DNA of 64,000 nt from NCBI GenBank assembly GCA_963082875.1, contig OY720100.1, forward strand, positions 13,106,591 to 13,170,590. Reading direction: 5' to 3'. The stretch's first letter is position 1. Every line of letters starts with the position of its first letter. A model generated the notes under the pieces. It did no database searches and was not told where the DNA came from. It saw only the letters and a program-made list of their open reading frames with translations. The DNA comes from Corella eumyota (taxonomy: Eukaryota > Chordata > Ascidiacea > Phlebobranchia > Corellidae). Below, piece after piece: positions 36,176-47,287 of the stretch. The translations under genes were made by a program, and so were the position numbers.

Positions 36176-36688
36176 ATGTGCAAGTATTTGAAGCCTAGTG
36201 AAATAGAATTCTGCCTAGCAAATATACGAACAGTACTCAAAGATGGCCGAAATGTAAATGAAGTAATTCAAATGATAGAACAAGACTTTGACAACAGACA
36301 AATATTAATAAGGAAAATTCCAAATATCACAGCAACGCGATGTCAAGAAACAAATACTTATTTTACCTATGATAACGAAATACTTTACGTATTTAGAGTG
36401 TTACAAAAACGAGGAATTGTCGATGCTATTCAGGTAAACATAACTGAAGTAAATACTAATTGATTACTTGACTAATAAACGAATATAAAAGTGTGCGAGA
36501 GCTACCTGTTAAGTTAGCCTACTGCTTGCTTTCAAGTTAGTAGCAAATAACGGAAACTTTTTAAATATATGTTATTACATTAATAGATTAACGAAGTTTA
36601 TCAGACAAAAGCTAAAACAAATCAATATGCTGGCTGTCATGTAAACGTTGAAGGCGGTATTGCCTATCCGCATTGCAAATGCTCATAA
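36176..36688 (+). CDS. Array gene D12, divergent type I DNRRL-motif small protein
   Basis: Exons 36176-36433 and 36587-36688 give 119 residues. MCKYLKPSEIEFCLANIRTV opens; then NRQILIRKIPNITATRC, TYFTYDNEILYVFRVLQKRG, and exon 2 with AGCHVNVEGGIAYPHCKCS. The hallmark keeps (Y/F)x(D)Nxx LYVFRVL but has EI in place of RR, showing that the arginines are variable and the DN and LY parts fixed. It is the last copy of the array. A weak GGGAAAT motif upstream (about 36116) is not a full kappa-B match. Confidence 0.8.
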
Positions 36689-37325
36689 CAAATCAATGTG
36701 AAATGTCTATACTCTTACTGTGTTGTATAACTATAGTGTTATGACGTACTGTTTATATTAATCGTTTCTAGTTTTAAACTTTTAAATTTTATGTTATTTT
36801 TTCAGTTAAACTCATACATTATACTTATAATATAGTGCAGTTTTTCAGTAAAACTTGAAATTAAATAAACTCTATAAAACACATTGAAAATGTTATTATA
36901 AAACACTTACCTTAAGTCGGTTGTATTATGCAGTTTTTTCTTTTTTAAAAAGTCCATTAGCTAAGTATAATGACTATCCGTTTATTGTTTTAACTTCTAT
37001 ATTCTTATGCAACGTTTAACACTTGCTCACCAATACAAACGTTTAAATGATAAAGCCTAGCCTAGTTTCTTTCTACGACAACACAACGATTTTGTTTCGG
37101 GCATTTAAGGCATAATGCTTGTTAAGGCTTTATATAGTGTAAGAAAAGAAGACCTGCATATTTTTTGTGTTCTTAATTTAATAAAACAAAAACACATTAA
37201 CGTTTAATACAAACTATATAATTTGTAAGTAAACTACTGTATATTAATTTTATTTTGTAAATAACTAGAATAACTTAAAACATAATGTAGATTTTCCGAA
37301 TAATAAACTTGCTATATATATTCTG
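36689..37325. other. Intergenic, array end to SLC5A 3' end
   Basis: About 640 bp holding the 3' ends of D12 (plus) and the SLC5A gene (minus), which converge here. No other feature seen. Confidence 0.6.
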
Positions 37326-40300
37326 TTAAATTGACCATATAAGGTATAATGATGAACCGATAGCCAGAATGCAAACCAAAAAGAAATTGAGTATAATCTT
37401 TTCCATTCTACTTTGCTCTAAACTAAAAAACTTGGGTGTTTCGTCCACGATCTTAAGTGCATTTTCTGGCCTAATACCGCAAAGAAATCTTCCCAATTTT
37501 AAAGCCCATTTACCGCAACTCCGTTCTAATAAAATAATCATAAATATAGAACTTAAAATCGCAGGAGTCAAACAAAAAAAGGCAATTACATTTCTTAGCT
37601 ATGATACGACCTTTTAAACTTTGGTCTCTTACATAATTGTTAGTTGTTACTGTTAATAAACAAATTAAATGCACAAAAAATTGTGGCATGAACTATTTTA
37701 TATAGATTACTGTAAAGATACCTTTATTTGCCCTTTTTGTTGAGGTTGAATTGTCCTTTATTTTATCCAGTTCATCTGAAAAATCCGTTACACTTTCCTT
37801 CCTAAAAAAACAAATAATTAAAAAAAAAGAAAAAAAAAAATTAAAAAACCTTTAATTTTTGTAAAACCTTTATTTTTCACTTACATATCTTTACTGTTAA
37901 GGAATTCCATAGAAAACTTGTCTGTTGCCTTATCTATTGGAGGAATGTCATTACGAGTCCAATAAGTTAGACGCGTTATCTAAAAATATACATAAAAATT
38001 TAAAGATGCTTAATGTCACTTTAATAGAAGTTTTTCTATAGGTGGAAATTGCAAAAAAGTTATGCTAAAACAGAATTTAAGTAACTTACATTCGCCTTTC
38101 TAGGCTTTTCTGTAAACAGGCTGACTACAAAAGCTATAATCAGGGTTACAAAAAACATTACACCAGAATAGTACATGTAATGAAGTTTTGAAAGAAAGTA
38201 AGGCCTTTGGTCTTCTTCCCCGCATTTTGGTGCGGCGTACACAAAAATAAAAACCAACCGAACTATACCAAGGGCACTGCCTACCAGCCCACCATAGAAA
38301 GCACCCTGCAGAGTATAAATATGAAACTCTTTTTTAAAAACAAACTATTTCCAGAAACACTACAGCGATTTTAAGTCAAGTTATTTAAAATTACTTAACT
38401 AAACGAGGGGTATGGTTTAATATACGCTATTTTTTATGTTATGGCACTTTCTATTATCCTCTTTAAACGGTACTTACTCCTACCAAGCCAAAACAACAAG
38501 TATTTATCATTAAGCTTTAAGTTGTTTTAATCACATTTTAAGTTTAATGACATTTAAAACTACAGGTATGCCCTTAAAATTCTGGGTAAGTTTTAGGCAG
38601 TTAGATGGTTATTGGAACTAAAACGTGATTGAGTTGGTTTAGTTTAAATTTAATCACCTTTTCTGTGCAACCAGGCCACAAAATTCCTATCACAAAGATG
38701 GCAGCGATAGGTGGTGAAATATAATTGGTAACCTCTTGAATATAGAAAAAGAGTTGACCTCCTTGGAATTGTTGAATGATTGGAACCCACAAAATGCTTA
38801 TTACGATTAGTGCCACTATAAACAATCTGTTAGAAAACAATTTAACAACAATGATATGTGTCCTTAGAATATGATATTTATAAACAAAAGAAAGGGAAAC
38901 TAATCAGATAACTTTACCTTCCAACAACCATAAGCTCGGTTGAAGTTGCAGTTTTTCTCATTTGCTTCCATAAATCTAATGTAAAGATGGTGCTTGCGCT
39001 GTTAAAAATTGAATCCAAGCCACTCATTAACGCAGCGATCATAACTGCCATCATTAAACCTCTTGCACCTTAAGGAAAGAATCTTAATAACATTTGCCTT
39101 TTACTTAATCCCTAGCATTGTTAAATACCAAAATTATAATATTTAGTTATCAAAAAAGTCTAAGTCACTTAAAATTTAGTTATGTCAGCATATTTAAGGT
39201 AGGATGTTACACACATTCTTATGCTTAAAATAGTTAAAGAAATTTTGATTGGATAGAAACTACCTGAAGGTAATATTCCAAGTACCAGGCGCGGAAAAGC
39301 AAGGTTAGTGCACCCGGCCGAACTTCCACACATCTTTAAGCAATGCTCGCCGGGAACACATATCAAATCATCTAAAAAAAATTAATCGCAAATAATCAAA
39401 TAAAATTCGAAAAATTGTTGATATCAAGAAGCATACAATATAAGATATATTGTTATGTCCATTATCGATCTTATTAAAAATTTGAAATGATTTATTAGCG
39501 GGAGGTCACTTTTAGTAAGTTTCGGCGTTTCACGCTGAATCATTCGGCTTGATCCCAGCTGCGGGAGATTTTTCACTCCCCATCGTCATTTATGACGCAT
39601 TTGTTGTTCTGTTTATCGATAATGCTTTGTATTTTCTTTATTGTTTGTATGCGCTTTCTCCTATTTTATTTCGCTTTAAATAACTGGCAATATAGCCTTT
39701 CTGGTCAGTTTGCTGGACGTAAAAACTCATAAATAAGTAAGGCCGAAGTAAGCTTTAACACACAATTAGACTTTTGCTTTTATACTTAATTTGCGATTTA
39801 TATACTTTATAGTTTGTGTTTCATGTCATATCTTTGTGTCGCATTTATTTCGCATTTCCTGTAGTTTTAATTCTAATTAAAAGCCGCTTGTACAGATTAC
39901 ATTTGGTAGATTGAATCCTTGGGCAGGTTTTGGTAATAAGCTAGCGAGTTTGATTTAACACGACTATTTTGTGTATTTTAATTAAGTGTGGCTTTCTTAT
40001 CAATGCTCATCTTTACAGCGTACTGTATTGGGGTTTAATAATTGTTTAAGCCATAGTAGGAGTGTATTAGATCCTACATATATAAAGTTTTAACCTGTAA
40101 ACAACACTCTTGATATCATGCCGGGCATAATCATTATGTAGAGGGGTAAAATTTTTAGAATTCCACCCATAATTGTACCACCCTGAGCATGGGATAAAGA
40201 TTTTGCAGCTAGCGTTCTCTGCACTAATACCTAAATACAACATGAATATCAATAATTAAAAATCTTACTCTAATAATACAGTTTTTTTAAACATGTGTTT

Positions 40301-43300
40301 GCAAAACATTCGTAAGTCAGCTGTTAACAAGAATTCAAATAATAAAGCCCAACTCTAATTAGCATTGTACTATTAAAACTACCTGATCAGTGCACCAATA
40401 CCAGAGAGAAGTAGGCGTTTGTCCAATTAAAAAACCTAACCATGGCACATCGGGATTTGAGATGCCCTGATTCGCACAAACGATATATTACTTTTTCAAT
40501 GTATAAAGTTAACTTAATCATTATATAATAAATACACGCCGCTTAGCATTTTTAAATACAAGTGAATATCTAAGCATAAATACCTTTAGCATTATGAATG
40601 ATTCGGGACCTGCCTTAGGAAGACAAGGGTCACTTATGTTTATGGTCAAGTTATACTTAATCTGCGCAACTGTTATATTTGGTGCGGTTTGCATGTATTT
40701 TTCTTTCATTCCATAATAACCACCAACTTGGGAAAACCCTTGAACAACATCAAGCGACTTTTAAGAAATAATATTTTTTATCAATGTAAAGGTAAAAATC
40801 TAATATTGCCTTGTAGGCATGGTGCCATACGTTTTTATATACCTACCTTGAATAGTAAGAAACACAGTTCCTCCAATCATTAAAATTGCCTGCAGTAAAT
40901 CCGTATACATTACAACTGTTAGTCCACCTTGGCATAACAAACAATAAGAAAATAAACTTTGAATCACACAAATGTAAGACTGGTAAATTTAAAAAACTTA
41001 AAAAAAAAATTTAAAAAGCTTTATTAAGGTTATACCTGTAACAGTGAGAATGCCCGTCAAACACACAAGCAAAGTAACTGATGTGAATAAAGGCCAGCCT
41101 AGAACCTGTTCCATAAAAAGAGCGCCAGAGTACAAATTGACCTGCACAAAAATAAAAAAGAATATCCAAATGTAACTAATTTTGCTTTTTAAAGCTCACA
41201 CACTTATTTTAACATCTAAAACGCGTTATTTGTTATAATTTAATCATGGCAAAATTGCATTATTAGTACTAAAAATAGCATAACTAATTTTGAAAAACTT
41301 ACAGATATTTTTGTAAATAAATATAAAAGCAGGGTCAATATAGCCAAATAAACTTTTAATCTTTTTCCACCAAACCTGCGTTCTAGGTATCCAGGCATTG
41401 TACAAACCTAAAAATAACAAAGTTAGAAAAATACATGATTTGTAGTACAGTGATCAAATTCTTATTTCGTGCTATCAATTAAAAAGCAGTAGAGACAGTG
41501 GGATTTAAAAGCCTATATGTTTTCAAGCTATTCTAACATTGGTATTGTAACAAATAGCGTTATCACTTAATTTGCCTTTAAATTAATGATTGGTCTGCAC
41601 CCGCTGATAAGGGCGTCACCGGATTGATTTAAGTTTGAAAGCAGGCAAAACGGTGGTAGTATTCGGGTGACGAGTTTGTGAACGTTTTGTATGTGTATCT
41701 TTTCGCTATAATAAACTATAAATTATAATACGGCATATGATACGAAAGAATAAAAGACTAGAACGTTACATTGGAAGTCCTGCCGAGATTGTGTAGAATA
41801 TTAAATTAAAATGTATTGTGCAACTTCAAGTGAAATTGGCGCACCTGAAGAATACTATAATGGAAATGAAAGCATTAGCCGATGCGACGATCTAGTAACC
41901 TATGACGATTTAGAAGAAATTAAAAAGGAAATTGAAATTAAAGTCATGGTTAAAGTGATGGATACCTTTGAAAATATGAAGAAACAGTTTGAAAAATTAC
42001 AGGAAGATTAACAGCTGTTCAAGGAATGGAAAAATGAACAAGAAAATGTGAAAAATAAAAATAAAGTAGAGATTTCTTTGTTAAAGACCACAATGTCACT
42101 ATCAATAAATGATTTAAGGACAGAAGTTTTAAAATTGATTAAATCAAATGCTGTTGTTAATGAAACAAACCAAAATAAAATTCAAGAAGACACTGCAAAG
42201 AAAGTTAGTCACCCTGAAAAGAAAATCGTTTTGCCAAACTTCAATAGGCCTACGGGTAAAAAGGACAAAAAAGATAACAACTCCAGGAAGAAAAAAGAAA
42301 TGATCGAAACAGAAATGAAAAATAATCCGAAAATAGTGAACATACGAAGAATAATTGCAACGCCACAAAAAATTCCCTCTGCAGACACCAAGCTTAATTC
42401 GTAAAGAACAAAATCTGGACAAAGATATAAAAAGCATTGTTTATTAGGAGAATACCGGTTTAAAACGACCAAGTTTAAATACGTTTTGCTATGGCTCATT
42501 GAGCAAAACCGCTTATTCCTATTATCAACAATGGGACAGCCTTACACTGCAGGATGGTATATTATATAGAAGATGGATTTCACCCTACAATCAATCTGAA
42601 ACTTATCAATTGATTGTCCCACGACCCCTTCAACAATCTGCATTGGACTTTACCATTAAAAATTATCACACGCCTAAAATGGCGCTAAAACATCTGCACA
42701 GAAGGTACTACTGGTATTTTAGTAGGTCCGACGTGCTTAAATTGTTAAGAGCAGAAAATTTTACTGTGGAAAAAGAAAAAATTAATTTCAATCACATCGT
42801 GAACTCATACAAATGTTTTTTTAATGGAGAAAATGTATGGCTAAGACAATTTGGGAATAAGCCTTGCGGCCCATATAAAGTAGTTAAACGTATTAACGAT
42901 ATAACATATTTAATCCGATCTGTCAAGTTTATGTCTTATCACATAGTTAGAGACATCAGGTTAATTAAATTTCATGAATCACCTGGCAAATCTTATTAGT
43001 ATTAACTTTAAACGTATAATGTTCTGTATCCTCTGATTTATTATTAATGTTTACCGCTTTTATGTTTACTGTGTATGTTTTTGTTATATTGTAAAGTATT
43101 CCTTTATCGGGAAGGGAGGAATGTAACAAATAGCGTTATCACTTAATTTGCCTTTAAATTAATGATTGGTCTGCACCCGCTGATAAGGGCGTCACCGGAT
43201 TGATTTAAGTTTGAGAGCAGGCAAAACGGTGGTAGTATTCGGGTGACGAGTTTGTGAACGTTTTGTATGTGTATCTTTTCGCTATAATAAACTATAAATT

Positions 43301-44099
43301 ATAATACGGCATATGATACGAAAGAATAAAAGACTCGAACGTTACAGTATTTGATAAGTATAACCTTACTAGTAAAAGCTGTTTATTAGGCTAGGGTAGG
43401 CACAGTATCTATACGAGGCTTTATTGTAAAATAACGTGTAGAATTTTTGGTCCTTTAAAAAATTGCCAGTAAAAAAATAAATATAGTTCTTACCCCTGAT
43501 GCGATATAAACTGGTGCAAACACCCATCCAAGTAACTGAATTAATAGTACACCGTTCACTACCCAGGCACCCACTACAATACCTCCTGCTGCACCCGAAC
43601 CAGCTAGACCTACAAAGTGTTCGCTTCCAATGTTACTTACAAAAAGTGATGCCCCGACCTAAAACAGTATTATTTTAAATTGTTATTTAATTTACTACAA
43701 AGACTTGTAAAAAATTAAAGGTTGGGGTCTAGGTTTAATATTTTACTTAAAGACAGTTTAATTTTGGTCGTCCAAACTAACCAAGAAAAAATTCATATTT
43801 CTGCCAGCAAGAAAGTAACCTTGTACAGTATTGCGTTTCGAAATGCAACTAGCCTAGAAAAAACAGAAATTGGTAAATTGTGATAACAGTAATTTAAGCT
43901 GCAGTTAAAGCTCGAGTTATTGCGATAGGAAAACAACATTTCCGTGAGAGCTGTAACGTTTTTCTTTGAAGCTTGTTAGAATAATTTAAAAAATGAAATA
44001 ATTTATGTTTACCACAATTCCTACGACGATTACTATTAAAAAATATCCCAACACAACAATTAAATCCGCAATGTCCAATGATTGGCCTGCGTACAACAT
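37326..44099 (-). CDS. SGLT-type sodium/glucose cotransporter
   Basis: SLC5 family member of the SGLT (SLC5A1/2/4/9) branch, a plasma-membrane symporter moving sugar with sodium. Sixteen exons join in phase: 44013-44099, 43782-43853, 43494-43658, 41303-41407, 41036-41141, 40847-40927, 40584-40738, 40383-40466, 40095-40230, 39264-39371, 38918-39068, 38658-38826, 38090-38305, 37885-37979, 37722-37801 and 37326-37525. They give 669 residues (human SGLT1 664). Family signatures: [19 protein letters not shown] in TM1-2, [33 protein letters not shown], a disulfide-rich loop [36 protein letters not shown], and [17 protein letters not shown] with the sugar-binding Gln of SGLT1 position 457 kept. The last exon ends in a hydrophobic helix and LIWSI, as expected for TM14. 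Substrate cannot be told from sequence. Intron 3 holds a retroelement that splicing should remove. Confidence 0.93.
41546..43346 (+). mobile_element. Ty3/Gypsy-like LTR retroelement, short and non-autonomous, young
   Basis: Fossil element of 1801 bp in intron 3 of the SLC5A gene, opposite to its transcription. The 225-bp LTRs (41546-41770 and 43122-43346) begin TG and end CA and differ by about two bases by eye, so insertion was recent. A primer-binding-site-like TGGAAGTCC follows the 5' LTR, a purine tract GGGAAGGGAGGA precedes the 3' LTR, and a 4-bp target repeat GTAT flanks the element. Inside are a charged coiled-coil gag-like region (from about 41811) and, at 42499-42999, integrase pieces: the zinc-binding part ([10 protein letters not shown], then HRRYYW) and a C-terminal GPY-type module ([12 protein letters not shown]), which points to Ty3/Gypsy. 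No reverse transcriptase is seen. It is broken and could only move with help. Confidence 0.85.
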
Positions 44100-44597
44100 T
44101 TTCAGAATCGACACTTTTTTAATTTTATGGAATCCAAAAATTTGTATCTAAATTTTGTAAAGCATTCTACGTATATTATTTGATTTACAAAAGATCTTCG
44201 AATTAATATTTGAATATCAAATTTTACATGTTTTCTTCAACCAATTATTTGTAAATACATACAATTATTTTGCCCTTGATTTCAAAGTTGTCTGGTTTGT
44301 TACCAGATAGTTTTAAAAACTAACTACACGTCTGTTTTAATATATATTACTTGAAAACGTATTTGTACGATTTTCAACGAAAATTATTCTGTCTGGTGGC
44401 CCGGAAAATGCAAAACTTTAAGCACATACTAAGAGCAAATACACACCCTCTCCCAATTTTGATAAAAGAAAGGGAAATCCTAATACGCACCGGGGCGTAG
44501 CTTTTTATTTTTTTCCAGAACTTCCACGTTACCAACACATGTCTATCTCTCTCTTTTTTTGCGTATGGACTCGTCGTGTTGTGAAGTCAAATTAGAA
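44100..44597. promoter_or_regulatory. Shared head-to-head promoter interval
   Basis: Only 498 bp separate the start codons of the SLC5A gene (minus) and SRPRB (plus), so both 5' UTRs and promoters must lie here. No TATA box is obvious. Confidence 0.5.
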
Positions 44598-46631
44598 ATG
44601 TCGTCGTCAATAACAGCATACATAAAATTGCTAGAACCTTATGGAATTACTGAAGATATTCTGCCTTTCTTAGTTGTGTTTGTTGTAGTCGTTGCAACAG
44701 CAGGTACCTTAAATTTAATCATATTTTAACGCAAATACGCTCACAAAAAATCAATTTTAACAAAATAAGACACTTTTTTAAATAAAAAAATTTAACAGTA
44801 AAAATATGTTTTAAGATTTTATTATTTGATACATTGGTTAATATAACATGTAGTTCATTAAAATTTTGCTAAAATTCTATTTTTTTAATAGTTTTATGGA
44901 AAGTAATAAACGGTTCCAAAAGCAAGCGAAGTGGAATTCTATTAGTTGGAATTTCAAATGCTGGGAAAACTTTTCTATTTAACCATGTAGGTTTGTATTG
45001 AATTAAATAATTTTGTTTTATTTGTATTTTAAAGTTGATTTTTTATTTTTTAGGCCTTTAATGATGTACTTTTTTGTTTAGTTGCTTCTTGAAGATTCAA
45101 CAGAAGAAATTGTTACTAAAGATACTGTAACTTCTCTTAAAGAAAATCAGGCAGATTATTCTTTGGGCAAAGATCAGGTTATACAATTGCATATATATAT
45201 AAGTATTATACTTTTGAATAATAACATTTGTCATGTATTTAAATTCACAAAAAACAATAGTGGGTTGTTATGTGGAAGAACACGTCAAATCTGTAGTTAG
45301 GTATCTTTGATTTCCACTGTTTCTATGTCACAAAGCCTTCAAAAATAACTTAAGACTGGGTGTGAAAAACCTAATGTTACCTCATTTTTAAGCTATTAAG
45401 TTAGCCTTTCACGCCAGGTATAAATACATACATTTGTAAGACATGTATTATACTTAAAATTAGATTTGTGATTTTTGAAATACACTTAAATGTCAATAAT
45501 GTTTTTAGGCAATACCTTTCACTTTAATTGACTTGCCTGGACATGAATCAATAAGACAAAAATACCTTGACAAATTCAAAGATGTTGCAAGGTACATTTA
45601 TCTGATATTGTAAAATTTTTCTAATTAAAATTGCTAAGATTTTTTAACATAATTTCGTTTTTTATTAAACAGAGGTGTAATCTTCGTCGTTGATAGCGAA
45701 ACATTTCAAAAAAATGTTAAAGATGTAGCTGAGTTTTTGTTCCAAATATTCACAGATCGTTTGTTTAATAAAATTTCTCCAAAAGTTTGCATCGCTTGCA
45801 ACAAACAAGGTAAAAATACTTAGAGCTTTTTTTTACCTTAGTGTAGTTGTTTTTTTTTGGAAAGGATGTGCTGCTGTAAAGTGTTTAAACTAACTTAAGC
45901 ATTGGCGAAAAATGTAATTTAAACCCAAACCCTTCAGTTCATAATCTAGTGCTATGACCTTTAAATAAATAAATATATTACCTTAATTTTTTTTAGATCT
46001 TTTAAAGGCAAAAAGCAGTCAAGTGATTGAAACACAGTTGGAAAAGGAATTGTAAATACCCTGTTTTTTTTATTTTTGGGCATGATTGGGTTAATTATCT
46101 CCTTTTTTACAGAAACACTGTTCGTAAAACCCAGTCAGCAGCTCTATCCACTACATCAGGTGGAAATGATAACATTTTTCTTGGACTGAAAGGACAGGAT
46201 TTCAAATTTAAACAACTTTCTAAATTTAAGGTTACCAATTTTTTTTTCAAGTTTTGGACAACTAGATTGTAGCAGGCATCAACAAGTTACTTTTTCAATA
46301 AGAATAAATACATTTAGTTTTACCAATATTTTGGATAAAGGTCATAGGTTTAAGTGTAAAGATTTATAATATTGTTAAACACTGCATAAATAACGGAGAA
46401 TGATTAACAATATGCTATCGGGAGGAATCGAACCCAGAACGAAATCTTAAACCTATTTTTGTCAAACGCTAAACCTTTTACAATTTTAGTACCCTGCTAG
46501 CAATTAAATATGAAATTATTGAATTTATAAAATTATTACAGGTTGAGTTTGTTGAATGTAATGTTTATGAGAACGAAGATGGTGAACGAGATTTGGACGG
46601 AATTTGGCGCTGGCTCAGAAATTTAATTTAA
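44598..46631 (+). CDS. SRPRB: Signal recognition particle receptor beta subunit
   Basis: Membrane-anchored small GTPase of the ER that binds SRP receptor alpha and helps dock ribosome-nascent-chain complexes at the translocon. Eight exons in phase: 44598-44703, 44892-44986, 45082-45177, 45509-45591, 45673-45809, 45997-46051, 46113-46230 and 46542-46631, giving 259 residues (human 271). An N-terminal membrane helix (DILPFLVVFVVVVATAVLW, about 20-38) precedes the GTPase fold. G1 is GISNAGKT, G3 is DLPGHES, G4 is CNKQD. The C-terminus has FLGLKGQDFKFKQL and VEFVECNVYENEDG, matching the human tail. A likely poly(A) signal AATAAA lies at 46902. The start is the first ATG in frame just before the membrane helix. 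Confidence 0.95.
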
Positions 46632-47287
46632 CTTTTTAGGGTGTAAACATAGGTTTTTCTTTAAAATTGTGGGTGTTATTGGTATTACTTTTTCTTGTAA
46701 TATGAATCTTTTGTACCAGAAAAATTTTAATTTAGCAGTTTTTTTCCTAATTTTTGTTGCATATTCTTTCCTTGTTTGCTTTTGACAAAGATTGCAACAC
46801 ATTTTTCATTTTAAAATAATTCTTGTTAAAGAATATGGTAAATAATGAGTAAGACAAAACAAAGAAGTAGATGTGTTTGCTCGGAGCAAAACTTGTTTTA
46901 CAATAAAAGAAAAAAGAAGGTTATCGAGCACAAAATTACATTGTTAAGATAAAATTCAAGGCTGTTTAAAAATAAAAAAGGGGATTAAATAGATAAACCT
47001 CAAATTGTATTTTTTTCTAGTTAGTTATGCATAAAATAAATCTAACTTGGAACTCAAAAAAATAAATAAAATTTATTAACCATTGCTTAAAATAAATTAC
47101 TAAATTAGATTCATAACCACTCCACCTTTAGGATTTTTAAATGCAGATTAACATAAAATGCTGTAAGTTAAGAAAGGATATTAAACCAGGAATAAATTAG
47201 GGTACTACTATCTCATGTCCTTGGTAGGTCGGTAAAATTCGGGGCCTGCATCTAAAAAAATCGGGTTAAACCCAATTTTCAACCTTT
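46632..47287. other. Convergent 3' ends of SRPRB and the DCUN1D gene
   Basis: 656 bp holding the SRPRB 3' UTR (AATAAA at 46902-46907) and, on the minus strand, the DCUN1D 3' UTR (TTTATT, i.e. AATAAA, near 47072). Confidence 0.55.

Noticed and set aside
20031-36688. CRISPR-like or VNTR reading of the array
   Set aside because: The repeats are whole genes with splice sites and protein-level conservation, not short spaced repeats.
46400-46470. tRNA-like B box on the minus strand (GGGTTCGATTCCTCCC) in an SRPRB intron
   Set aside because: No matching A box or closed cloverleaf; probably a fragment of a repeat, too short to name.
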